NCBI RefSeq assembly: GCF_030503435.1
Contig: NZ_JAUKPO010000028.1
Coordinates: 1-64,000, forward strand
DNA: 64,000 nt
Reading direction: 5' to 3'
Origin: Rhodocytophaga aerolata
GTDB lineage: Bacteria; Bacteroidota; Bacteroidia; Cytophagales; 172606-1
The notes under the pieces were generated by a model. That model made no database searches. It was not told the origin of the DNA and saw only the letters and a program-made list of their open reading frames with translations. Each line of letters starts with the position of its first letter. The first letter of the stretch is position 1. A program made the position numbers and the translations under genes. Of the stretch, positions 46,722-55,524 are shown piece after piece.

Positions 46722-48167
46722 TTACGGCAAAGGCTTGATATTTTCCTCATACAACTTGCCTGTTCCCTGATACATCAGTTCCATAAAATCCTTTGGTGAT
46801 TTATCGCGGATAATAGATGTACGCAGGTTAGTGAAAATCCCATCCAGATAGGTAAAATCTACGGCTGATTTGAAAATTTTACCTTCCCGAATAGGTTTGC
46901 CCCCGGAAATCAATAAACTCAGTTCATTGTTCAGATTAAACAAGCGTAATGACCGTTCGTTTTCTGAGAGTTCTTTTAGCCAGGGATAAAAATGGTTCTG
47001 AAAAAAGGTGTTTAAATCTTTATAAAAAGGCTCTGTATCCAGTTTGCGGTTCAGTTCCAGACTTTCGTAATAGGGATGCCGGGTAGCCTCGCGTAAATGC
47101 TCTGTATAGTGCTTAGCAAATACTTTCAACTGGGTAAGTGGTTGCCCAATCTTATTTTTGGTTTCGGCAGATAAATGGCCAAATTCTACCTGGCTGGCAT
47201 TTTTTGCATCACTCTTCAAGCCATATTCATGATACAAGGTTCGGCCTTCGTTTAACTCGCTATCGCGGTAATCCAGAAAATCCAGTATAGATAGGGCTCC
47301 AATCAGTTCTACAATATGCGCCTGGTTTTTTTGCTCTTCCCCTCCTTCACTATTCTGATAACTTTTATTAATGGTATCTGCTACATAATACAGGGCATTT
47401 AAGCCTTTCAGGTTATGCAGGTAATAAGAAAGAGCTGCTTTTGTTTTGGTTATAAATGTATTGGAATCAATAGCACTGTTATCGCTGTCGTGCAGGCCGA
47501 AATATGGTTTTACGGTAAGGGCCCCAATAATGGCATTATTTATAGCGCCTGCCCCAGCATACGTAGATTCTGTACTTCGGAATTTCTTCAGCAGCAATGG
47601 AAAACCCGAGGCGCCTGTACCGCCAAAAATGGAACTGATAATAAATATGCGGTCGCCAGGATTGAAAGCTTTGCCGAAAGACGTAAACTCAGGCGATTCT
47701 GTAAGCTTGTTCAGCACAATACTGCCAATGTTGGGATTTCCTTTGAAGCCAACTTCCAGTGTGCTTTCCCGGCTTTGCTTGCCGAATAACAAGCTCAGTA
47801 AATCCTGCGAACGGTTAGAAAGGTTATGAAAATCTATGAAATTCTCGAAGGTTTCGTTATTAGCAAGGAAAGGAAAATTAAATCCCGAGCTAAGTTTGCC
47901 ATCTTTGTCGTTCCATACATCTTGGAGGGTAGAAATATCTGTTTTAAAAAAGCCTCTTTCCCGGCTGCCCAGCTCTTGATGAATGTTCTTATATAACTTT
48001 AGCAAATTCATGGTCCGGACCGTGTCACCATTACGGGCATCCGGGTCTATGAGAATGGGTACAATACGGGATGCTTTCACCTCTACACCGGCCGCCATCA
48101 GCATCGTTAACGATTTTATTACTCTGGCACCTGTACCACCTATACCAAATAAAAAGAGTTTGCTCAT
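46722..48167 (-). CDS. Tubulin/FtsZ-superfamily protein (Tubulin_2-like)
   Basis: This 481-aa protein has a nucleotide-binding N-terminus, MSKLFLFGIGGTGARVIKSL, and the superfamily signature loop in FIISSIFGGTGASGFPLLLK (about residue 178), equivalent to the GGGTGS/TG box of FtsZ and tubulin. DPDARNGDT and an alpha/beta pattern fit the GTPase domain. The C-terminal region is helical and unlike FtsZ, and there is no FtsA/ZipA-binding tail. It is therefore not the division FtsZ. A bacterial family of this kind has been described in gene neighbourhoods with vWA and OmpA-family proteins and proposed to remodel membranes (Makarova and Koonin). Here it precedes the Hsp70/actin-like gene. Confidence 0.78.
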   Translation of the reverse strand: MSKLFLFGIGGTGARVIKSLTMLMAAGVEVKASRIVPILIDPDARNGDTVRTMNLLKLYKNIHQELGSRERGFFKTDISTLQDVWNDKDGKLSSGFNFPFLANNETFENFIDFHNLSNRSQDLLSLLFGKQSRESTLEVGFKGNPNIGSIVLNKLTESPEFTSFGKAFNPGDRIFIISSIFGGTGASGFPLLLKKFRSTESTYAGAGAINNAIIGALTVKPYFGLHDSDNSAIDSNTFITKTKAALSYYLHNLKGLNALYYVADTINKSYQNSEGGEEQKNQAHIVELIGALSILDFLDYRDSELNEGRTLYHEYGLKSDAKNASQVEFGHLSAETKNKIGQPLTQLKVFAKHYTEHLREATRHPYYESLELNRKLDTEPFYKDLNTFFQNHFYPWLKELSENERSLRLFNLNNELSLLISGGKPIREGKIFKSAVDFTYLDGIFTNLRTSIIRDKSPKDFMELMYQGTGKLYEENIKPLP

Positions 48168-48285
48168 GAATTCGACGTTGGAAATCTGACGTATATAGAA
48201 ATAACAGAAGAAATTATCTTTTCCAGAAAATGTTCTTCACTCGTAAAATGACTAAAAATATACCTGAGCTAATCCCCTTGTTTAC

Positions 48286-48702
48286 CTACCTCATTGGAAA
48301 TTTAAAGGGTACGTAAGGTGCATGCTTACTCCAGGTTTTGAATATTAACGAAAACAGCAGGAAAAAGAAGATACTGTAAAATGCATTTTCTACAGCAAAG
48401 TAATAGAAATATGGTTCATAATCATCAAAGTGTACCTCTAGGCCATTGGCTATTTTGTTTAAGGCAACTACGAAACAAATAATGGCATTTACCAGCATAA
48501 CGCCTATCCAATACCCGGTATAGTTAAACCTTGCCCGTGTACTTAGGCTATTCATTCCATAATAGTAAAGCAGTACCATTAGCAGGGTAATGAATAAAGT
48601 AAGTAACCCTACACTCGGAAACACTTCGTTCCGGATTAAGGCTGCTTCATTGGGATGTTCGCCTATAAATAATTCATATAAGAAGGTGAAAAACTCCTGC
48701 AT
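48286..48702 (-). CDS. Small membrane protein of the cassette, about three helices
   Basis: This 138-aa protein has hydrophobic segments at about residues 28-48 (VGLLTLFITLLMVLLYYYGM), 62-84 (YWIGVMLVNAIICFVVALNK) and 102-122 (FAVENAFYSIFFFLLFSLIF). I recognise no family. It lies between the vWA-like lipoprotein and the tubulin-like gene, about 115 bp from each, on the same strand. It may be an inner-membrane partner of the system. Confidence 0.65.
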   Translation of the reverse strand: MQEFFTFLYELFIGEHPNEAALIRNEVFPSVGLLTLFITLLMVLLYYYGMNSLSTRARFNYTGYWIGVMLVNAIICFVVALNKIANGLEVHFDDYEPYFYYFAVENAFYSIFFFLLFSLIFKTWSKHAPYVPFKFPMR

Positions 48703-48818
48703 AGAGAATATATATTAATGTGCTGAAATGGCTCCTATATTATTAAATTAAGTAGAGTACTTACTGAACGTATCTTTTATCAGAAAGTAGTAAAGCATGC
48801 TACTTATTTTAAATAACT

Positions 48819-50129
48819 TTACTCCTTTACTACTGGTACGGTAATAGTAAAATAATCGGTATTATCTCTGTAGGCCTGTTTTACTCCTTCTATCAGATAA
48901 GCTAAGGCAAAGGTCTTCCCTTCATTTTTTTCGGCATTGCTGTCGTCATCTGTATTCCATTCCTCATACCACGGCGTATCTGTTTTAGCTAAGGTGAGTG
49001 TAAAACTTCCTTGTTTTCCCCGGATGGTAGCTATTTGTACTGTAGCCAGGTGAGTTAGGTTGTTAGTTTCCACGAGTGTGTTATCACTTTTTTGCAGCTG
49101 AACTTTACTTATGGGTTGTACAGACACTATTTCACCCTCTACATTTTTTCCTTCAAACTGAAGGTTTTTGGTAATATACCGGTTGGCAGTTATTTTATCC
49201 GGGAAGGCTGACAAATCTATTCCTATTCCTAGTTCTAAATTCCTGTTGCGGTATAATTGCACATCTTCCAGCCCCTGGTTATTCCTAGCAACTACAAAGT
49301 CGCCTTGCTTTCCGGCATAGTTCATTACTTTAAAAGTTGGATTTGCATTAAAGTCAAACCCGAAATGCAATTCTTCTTCCGGTGAAAATCCACTTTTCTT
49401 GAGCGCTTTATTTAAGGCATCTACTTTTTGGCTATTCCCAAATATCCAGATATAATAGGGCCGGGTTACATTTTTGTATTCCTGCACCCCACGCGGGTAT
49501 GGATAATACTTTCCATTAAATTGTGAAGTAAATGCATAAATAGAAGTTGCCGTATTTGCTGTTTGGTAACGGTTAAAAATCCGGTTTACTTGTCCCTGAA
49601 TAATGGATTTATTCGTAATGTCAAAGTCTGACAAAATAAAATCAGACACAAAAATGTTCACTGTTTGAGCATTGTTGCGGGATTGCAGCATCGTAAATAT
49701 ATCTACGATTAACGAATTAGCGCCGATCGCATTTTTAGGGCTTTTAAGCAGATTGAGGAAAGCACCGGCATCATCCACTTTTTGAACCGCTGTATCTTTA
49801 GGAATGATAAAATAGCCTGTATTGGCAATGGTATTCTGGTTTTGTAGTTTGTCGAGTTGCGAAACCAGGTTGGCTAGTTCATCTTTAAACTCAGTAGCAC
49901 CACTCAAATAACCAGCCATGCTGGCGGAAGTCTCCAGGTATAAATTGACCCGGCTTATACTTTCGGATGGAGTTGCCACAGCAGCCTCCTCACCGGTTTT
50001 TTCTGTAGTAGTGGAGGAAGGATTGTTTTTTTCTGATTTTGTAGAATTGTTGTCGCCTGAACATCCGGCAAGCAGATATAGCGACAACAAATGAATAAAA
50101 ATATAAGAAATGGTATGTTTTAAAAACAT
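48819..50129 (-). CDS. vWA-like lipoprotein
   Basis: This 436-aa protein has a clear lipoprotein signal ending LLSLYLLAGC followed by SGDNN. After a Ser/Thr/Glu-rich spacer, about residues 58-250 resemble a von Willebrand A domain. The first strand and metal-site loop read VNLYLETSASMAGYL, where the usual DxSxS is ExSxS. A later strand is TVNIFVSDFILSDFD with a MIDAS-type Asp, and IYAFTSQFNGKYY follows. The C-terminal part (about 270-436) is beta-rich and unassigned. The vWA call is by motif and fold pattern, not by a search. vWA proteins accompany the FtsZ-like family cited for the tubulin-like gene, which supports a link. Confidence 0.6.
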   Translation of the reverse strand: MFLKHTISYIFIHLLSLYLLAGCSGDNNSTKSEKNNPSSTTTEKTGEEAAVATPSESISRVNLYLETSASMAGYLSGATEFKDELANLVSQLDKLQNQNTIANTGYFIIPKDTAVQKVDDAGAFLNLLKSPKNAIGANSLIVDIFTMLQSRNNAQTVNIFVSDFILSDFDITNKSIIQGQVNRIFNRYQTANTATSIYAFTSQFNGKYYPYPRGVQEYKNVTRPYYIWIFGNSQKVDALNKALKKSGFSPEEELHFGFDFNANPTFKVMNYAGKQGDFVVARNNQGLEDVQLYRNRNLELGIGIDLSAFPDKITANRYITKNLQFEGKNVEGEIVSVQPISKVQLQKSDNTLVETNNLTHLATVQIATIRGKQGSFTLTLAKTDTPWYEEWNTDDDSNAEKNEGKTFALAYLIEGVKQAYRDNTDYFTITVPVVKE

Positions 50130-50228
50130 ATGTTTGGACAGTCAATAAATACCGTAAGTTGTGCTGTAAAAACGTAATAATATGGCATTTATTGATGGAA
50201 CGCAACAGATAAGTTAGCGAAAAAAGTA

Positions 50229-50504
50229 TTACTGATTGGCATCGCCTCCCTGCACACCATCTTGCTGAGTTGCACTATTAGGGGTAGCTACATCTTTTCT
50301 TCCATCGCCTTCCGGGTTGATAGTAGCAAAATAGATAATGCCTGTAATCAACGCTAATGATCCATATACAGTTAATACTTTTACCCGTGTTTTATGATTT
50401 GTCCACCAGAGTACGATCATTGGCCGGATTATACCGGCCGTTAAAAGTACAGCAGAAAATATAAATATAAAACCGGCAATATTATGCAGAATTGGAGAGT
50501 CCAT
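50229..50504 (-). CDS. Small two-helix membrane protein, first gene of the cassette
   Basis: This 91-aa protein has two membrane helices (about residues 9-31, IAGFIFIFSAVLLTAGIIRP, and 42-60, VLTVYGSLALITGIIYFATI) and a polar tail rich in Asp, Gln and Gly. No family is recognised. It starts about 98 bp after the strong terminator of the rpoBC unit, so the cassette promoter should lie at 50505-50600. It is followed 99 bp downstream by the vWA-like lipoprotein. Confidence 0.6.
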   Translation of the reverse strand: MDSPILHNIAGFIFIFSAVLLTAGIIRPMIVLWWTNHKTRVKVLTVYGSLALITGIIYFATINPEGDGRKDVATPNSATQQDGVQGGDANQ

Positions 50505-50601
50505 AGGGTTTAATAGGTTTATATAGGTTTAATGAGTATATCCTATTTAACTAGTTTAACACCCAATTAGTTACATGGTAAACCCCGCTGAGAGCTATAT
50601 A

Positions 50602-50641
50602 AAACAAGAAAAGCTGCTTTTTAAAGCAGCTTTTCTTGTTT
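50602..50641 (-). terminator. Strong terminator of the rpoBC-DUF3467 unit
   Basis: Arms 50602-50620 and 50623-50641 are perfectly complementary (19 bp, minimal loop), with T-rich outer ends on the minus strand. It lies 23 bp after the DUF3467 stop. Confidence 0.88.
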
Positions 50642-50664
50642 AGTGAGAAAATGAAAGCATATCT

Positions 50665-51000
50665 CTAAGCTTCACCCATTGTTCCGCCAAAATTCATTGG
50701 AAAATTGAAGTTTTCTTCGGTCTGTTTTATTGTGCCGAAGGTGTCTTCATATTTCCGGATGTTTTCTTTCAAAGCATTAAGTAAGCGTTTGGCGTGCTCA
50801 GGGGTAACAATTACTCTGGATTTCACTTTTGCTTTAGGTACTCCCGGCATTAGGCGGATAAAATCAATTACAAATTCACTGTTAGAATGGGCAATCATGG
50901 CCAGGTTGGCATACACGCCTTCCGCCATTTCTTCTGAAAGCTCTATATTAATTTGATTATCCGGTTGTTGCTGTTGCTTCTTTTTCTGATCGTCCGCCAT
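50665..51000 (-). CDS. DUF3467 protein encoded next to rpoC
   Basis: This 111-aa cytoplasmic protein matches DUF3467: NIELSEEMAEGVYANLAMIA then HSNSEFVIDFIRLMPGV, KVKSRVIVTPEHAKRLLNAL and a short acidic tail. The N-terminus is Lys/Gln-rich (KKKQQQQ). It follows rpoC by 104 bp before a strong terminator, and this place next to rpoC is common in Bacteroidota. The function is not established; the context hints at a link to RNA polymerase or ribosome synthesis. Confidence 0.88.
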   Translation of the reverse strand: MADDQKKKQQQQPDNQINIELSEEMAEGVYANLAMIAHSNSEFVIDFIRLMPGVPKAKVKSRVIVTPEHAKRLLNALKENIRKYEDTFGTIKQTEENFNFPMNFGGTMGEA

Positions 51001-51104
51001 AGTATAATGGTTAATGATGAATGACTAATGAATACTAAAAGGAAAAATGAGTAATAAGTTATTACTTACGCAATTACTCATTACTCATTATTCATTACTC
51101 ATTG
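51001..51104. repeat. Cluster of ATTACTCATT-type direct and inverted repeats
   Basis: The rpoC-DUF3467 gap contains several copies of TTACTCATT or TTATTCATT on the plus strand (about 51070-51103) and AATGAGTAATA in inverted orientation (about 51046-51056). The pieces can pair with each other. They may be a degenerate intergenic repeat or an RNA-processing signal. Confidence 0.5.
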
Positions 51105-54100
51105 TTAATCCTGCAATTCTCTTCTCTTCTGGAATTTTTCCTTGGAGGCTACCAGAGAATCGTATTCTTCCTGAGATCCAACAATAATATCACCGTACTC
51201 TCTCAAGCCTGTACCTGCAGGTATTAAGTGACCTACAATTACGTTTTCTTTCAGGCCAAGCAGGTAATCGGCTTTGCCCCGGATAGAAGCTTCGCTGAGT
51301 ACTTTGGTTGTTTCCTGGAAAGAAGCAGCTGAGATAAAGCTTTCTGTTCCCAGAGAAGCCTGTGTGATACCTTGTAACGTAGGCTGCGATACAGCAGGTT
51401 CGGCATCACGTACCTGCACCACACGCAAATCCCGGCGTTTCAGGCTGGAGTTTTCGTCTCTCAACCTTCTGGCACTTACAATCTGCCCTGGTTTCAGGGT
51501 TTCGGAATCACCGGCATCTACTACAATTTTCTTATCCATAATGGCATCGTTCTCATCACGGAAAGCAAATTTATCTACTACTTGTCCTTGTAGGAAGTTG
51601 GTGTCGCCAGGCTCGATGATCTCTACTTTTTGCATCATCTGGCGAACAATTGCTTCAATGTGCTTATCGTTGATCTTCACCCCTTGCAGACGGTATACTT
51701 CCTGAATCTCATTCACCAGGTATTCCTGTACAGCTGTTGGGCCTTTAATAGAAAGGATGTCGGAAGGTGTAATAGCACCATCAGATAACGGATAACCAGC
51801 TCTTACAAAGTCGTTGTCCTGTACCAGGATGTGCTTAGACAATGGCACCAGGTATCTTTTCTTCACCCCATCTTTCGATTCAATGAAGATCTCCCGGTTA
51901 CCACGTTTAATACCACCATACGTTACTACACCATCAATCTCACTAACTACGGCTGGGTTAGATGGATTCCGGGCTTCAAACAATTCTGTTACCCTTGGCA
52001 GACCACCGGTAATATCTCTTGTCTTACCAATAGCTCTTGGGATTTTTGCCAGAACTTGTCCTGCTTTAATGGCTGCTCCCTTCTCCACTGCTAAGTGGGC
52101 ACCTACCGGCATATTGTATCCTTTTGATTCGCCAGATTTAGGTACGACTACAACAGATGGGTTTTTCGCTTTATCTTTGGTTTCGATAATAACTTTTTCA
52201 CGGTAACCAGTCTGCTCATCAGACTCTTCACGGAAGGTAATACCTTCTTCAATGGCATCAAACTCAATGGTACCATCAAACTCAGATAAGATTACCGCAT
52301 TGTAAGGATCCCAGAAACACAACTCATCGCCCTTCTTCACTTTTTGTCCGTCAGTTACCTTCAGGAAAGCGCCATATGGAACGTGATTACTGATTAAGGT
52401 TTTATCTCCTACCGCATCTTCCTGTAAGATCTTGATTTCACCAGAACGCCCCATAACAACTAAGGCTTTTTCACCTTCGGCTGTTACTGTAGAAATGGTT
52501 CGTAAGTCTTCAAACTGGATAGTACCATCAAATTTAGCTTTGATTGAAGCATCTACCGCAATGTTAGAAGCTGTACCACCCACGTGGAAAGTTCTCAGCG
52601 TTAACTGTGTACCAGGCTCACCAATAGACTGTGCAGCAATAACACCTACGGCTTCTCCTTTTTGTACCATTTTACCGGACGCCAGGTTACGGCCATAGCA
52701 TTTTGCACATACTCCTTGTTTTGCCTCGCACGTTAATACAGAGCGGATCTCTACCGACTCGATGCTTGTTTCATCGATATGTGTAGCTACATCTTCTGTA
52801 ATTTCTTCACCTGAAGATACAATCAGTTCTCCTGACAACGGATCAAATATATCATGCACAGAAACACGGCCTAAGATACGTTCAGACAAGGCTTCTACCA
52901 CGTCTTCATTATCTTTCAGCGCTGTTACTAATAATCCTCTTAAGGTTCCGCAGTCTTCCTCATTGATAATTACGTCCTGGGCAACGTCTACCAGCCTTCT
53001 GGTTAAGTAACCAGCATCGGCTGTTTTTAACGCTGTATCGGCCAGACCTTTACGTGCACCGTGTGTAGAGATGAAATACTCCAATACATCCAGACCTTCT
53101 TTAAAGTTGGAAATAATTGGGTTCTCGATGATCTCTCCCACAGAGCCTTGAAGGTTTTTCTGTGGTTTCGCCATCAAACCTCTCATACCACCCAGCTGAC
53201 GGATTTGCTCACGGGAACCCCTTGCACCAGAGTGCATCATCATATAGATAGAGTTAAACCCTTGCTGATCGCTTTCTAACTGACGCATTAGGGTTTCAGT
53301 GATCTGTGAGTTTACTCTTGTCCAGATATCGATTACCTGGTTGTAACGCTCATTATCAGTGATCAGACCCATGAGATAGTTATTCCAAACGTTGTCTACC
53401 TCCGTTTTTGCACCTTCAATCAATGGGCTCTTTGCTTCAGGCACCATCACATCGTTCAAGCCGATAGATAAGCCACCCTTATATGCTGACTGGAATCCTA
53501 ATTCTTTGATATCATCCAGGAACTGGGCGCAACGGGCCATACCAGAGATTTTGAAGACCATGGCAATGATCTGTTGCAGTTTTTTCTTCGTCAGCAACTC
53601 ATTGATGAAGCCTACTTCTTCTGGCACAAACTGGTTGAAAATTACCCTTCCAGCTACAGTATCGATCAGTTTAGTAACCAGTTCATTTTTCTCATTCCGT
53701 ACTTTGGCACGTACTTTAATATTGGCATGCTTGGAAAGCTTTTTCTCATTGATTGCAATGATTACTTCTTCAGCAGAATAGTAACTTCTGCCTTCACCTA
53801 TTACAGGATTGTCAGCAGTACCTTTCCGGCCTTTAGTTACATAATATAAGCCTAATACCATGTCCTGTGAAGGTACGGTTATAGGCGCACCATTAGCAGG
53901 GTTCAGGATATTATGAGAAGCTAACATCAATAGAGAAGCTTCCAGAATCGCTTCATGTCCCAGAGGTACGTGTACCGCCATCTGGTCACCGTCAAAGTCG
54001 GCGTTGAAAGCTGTACAAACGAGTGGGTGTAACTGAATCGCTTTTCCTTCAATTAGTTTCGGCTGGAATGCCTGAATACCTAATCTGTGCAGTGTTGGTG

Positions 54101-55418
54101 CACGGTTAAGCAATACAGGGTGTCCTTTCAGAACGTTTTCCAGAATATCCCAAACTACTGGGTCTTTTCTATCTACGATCTTCTTGGCTGATTTTACTGT
54201 TTTTACAATGCCTCTTTCTATCAGTTTTCGGATAACAAAAGGCTTAAACAATTCAGCAGCCATATCTTTTGGCAGACCGCACTCATGCAATTTCAATTCA
54301 GGACCCACCACAATTACCGAACGGCCTGAATAATCTACCCGTTTACCCAATAAGTTCTGACGGAAACGGCCTTGCTTTCCTTTCAGCATATCTGAAAGAG
54401 ATTTTAATGCACGGTTACCATCCGCTCTTACTGCATTAACTTTTCTGGAGTTATCGAATAAGGAGTCAACAGCTTCCTGTAACATACGCTTTTCGTTACG
54501 TAAGATTACTTCAGGAGCTTTGATTTCAATTAGCCTTTTCAGACGGTTATTCCGGATAATTACCCTTCTATATAAGTCATTTAAGTCAGAAGTAGCAAAA
54601 CGGCCACCATCCAAAGGCACCAACGGACGCAATTCTGGAGGAATAACTGGCACCATGCGGATCACCATCCACTCCGGACGGTTCTCAATACGGGTTTGTG
54701 CTTCACGGAAGGCTTCTACCACTTTCAACCGCTTCAACGCTTCTGCTTTCCGTTGTTGAGATGTATCGTTTGCCGCTGAGTGACGCAGTTCATACGAAAG
54801 CTCATCCAGATTCAATCTGGACAATAGCATTTCCAGGGCATCTGCACCCATTCTGGCAATAAACTTATTTGGATCTTCATCCGGCAGCATCTGGTTTTCA
54901 CGTGGAAGCTTATCGATAATATCCAAATATTCATCTTCTGTCAAGAAGTCAAGTGCCTTTACATCATCTTCTGCTTTAATACCAGGCTGAATCACTACAT
55001 ATCTTTCATAATAGATAATTTGATCCAGTTTTTTAGTTGGCAACCCTAACAGGTAACCGATTTTATTTGGAAGAGATCTGAAATACCAGATATGTGCAAC
55101 AGGAACAACCAGTTCGATATGGCCCATGCGCTCACGTCTTACTTTTTTCTCCGTTACTTCTACCCCGCATCTGTCGCAGATAATCCCTTTGTAACGGATT
55201 CTTTTATATTTACCACAATGACATTCCCAATCTTTCACCGGACCAAATATCCGCTCACAGAACAAACCACCCATTTCAGGCTTGTATGTTCTGTAGTTAA
55301 TGGTTTCAGGCTGTGTAACCTCTCCGTGAGAACCATCCAGAATGGACTGTGGTGAGGCCAGGCTGATGGTGACTTTGGAAAAGTCGTTGGTGAATTTTTT
55401 ATTTTTTTTGAAAGCCAT
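51105..55418 (-). CDS. rpoC: DNA-directed RNA polymerase subunit beta'
   Basis: This 1,437-aa catalytic subunit of RNA polymerase has an N-terminal zinc site [20 protein letters not shown] (about residues 66-85), the active-site metal loop NADFDGDQM with three Asp (about 472-480), and the bridge/trigger region near [19 protein letters not shown] second zinc site is [13 protein letters not shown] (about 898-910). The length and N-terminus ([20 protein letters not shown]) are typical for Bacteroidota. It lies 106 bp after rpoB. Confidence 0.98.
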   Translation of the reverse strand: MAFKKNKKFTNDFSKVTISLASPQSILDGSHGEVTQPETINYRTYKPEMGGLFCERIFGPVKDWECHCGKYKRIRYKGIICDRCGVEVTEKKVRRERMGHIELVVPVAHIWYFRSLPNKIGYLLGLPTKKLDQIIYYERYVVIQPGIKAEDDVKALDFLTEDEYLDIIDKLPRENQMLPDEDPNKFIARMGADALEMLLSRLNLDELSYELRHSAANDTSQQRKAEALKRLKVVEAFREAQTRIENRPEWMVIRMVPVIPPELRPLVPLDGGRFATSDLNDLYRRVIIRNNRLKRLIEIKAPEVILRNEKRMLQEAVDSLFDNSRKVNAVRADGNRALKSLSDMLKGKQGRFRQNLLGKRVDYSGRSVIVVGPELKLHECGLPKDMAAELFKPFVIRKLIERGIVKTVKSAKKIVDRKDPVVWDILENVLKGHPVLLNRAPTLHRLGIQAFQPKLIEGKAIQLHPLVCTAFNADFDGDQMAVHVPLGHEAILEASLLMLASHNILNPANGAPITVPSQDMVLGLYYVTKGRKGTADNPVIGEGRSYYSAEEVIIAINEKKLSKHANIKVRAKVRNEKNELVTKLIDTVAGRVIFNQFVPEEVGFINELLTKKKLQQIIAMVFKISGMARCAQFLDDIKELGFQSAYKGGLSIGLNDVMVPEAKSPLIEGAKTEVDNVWNNYLMGLITDNERYNQVIDIWTRVNSQITETLMRQLESDQQGFNSIYMMMHSGARGSREQIRQLGGMRGLMAKPQKNLQGSVGEIIENPIISNFKEGLDVLEYFISTHGARKGLADTALKTADAGYLTRRLVDVAQDVIINEEDCGTLRGLLVTALKDNEDVVEALSERILGRVSVHDIFDPLSGELIVSSGEEITEDVATHIDETSIESVEIRSVLTCEAKQGVCAKCYGRNLASGKMVQKGEAVGVIAAQSIGEPGTQLTLRTFHVGGTASNIAVDASIKAKFDGTIQFEDLRTISTVTAEGEKALVVMGRSGEIKILQEDAVGDKTLISNHVPYGAFLKVTDGQKVKKGDELCFWDPYNAVILSEFDGTIEFDAIEEGITFREESDEQTGYREKVIIETKDKAKNPSVVVVPKSGESKGYNMPVGAHLAVEKGAAIKAGQVLAKIPRAIGKTRDITGGLPRVTELFEARNPSNPAVVSEIDGVVTYGGIKRGNREIFIESKDGVKKRYLVPLSKHILVQDNDFVRAGYPLSDGAITPSDILSIKGPTAVQEYLVNEIQEVYRLQGVKINDKHIEAIVRQMMQKVEIIEPGDTNFLQGQVVDKFAFRDENDAIMDKKIVVDAGDSETLKPGQIVSARRLRDENSSLKRRDLRVVQVRDAEPAVSQPTLQGITQASLGTESFISAASFQETTKVLSEASIRGKADYLLGLKENVIVGHLIPAGTGLREYGDIIVGSQEEYDSLVASKEKFQKRRELQD

Positions 55419-55524
55419 AATTTATTTTGCTTATAAATGGATTTGCTTGTTGCTTGTTGAGACTAAAAACTGAAAGTGAATGTGCCTGGAATATTTTTTC
55501 CGGCACATTCATTCTATTCTTAGG

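Noticed and set aside
46722-48167. Naming the tubulin-like gene ftsZ
   Set aside because: The C-terminal domain and tail differ, and no ftsA/ftsQ or mur genes are nearby; only the GTP-binding motifs agree.
55092-55355. Open frames opposite rpoC, rpoB, clpC and the giant lipoproteins
   Set aside because: They lack start context and family features, and are shadows of strongly conserved genes.
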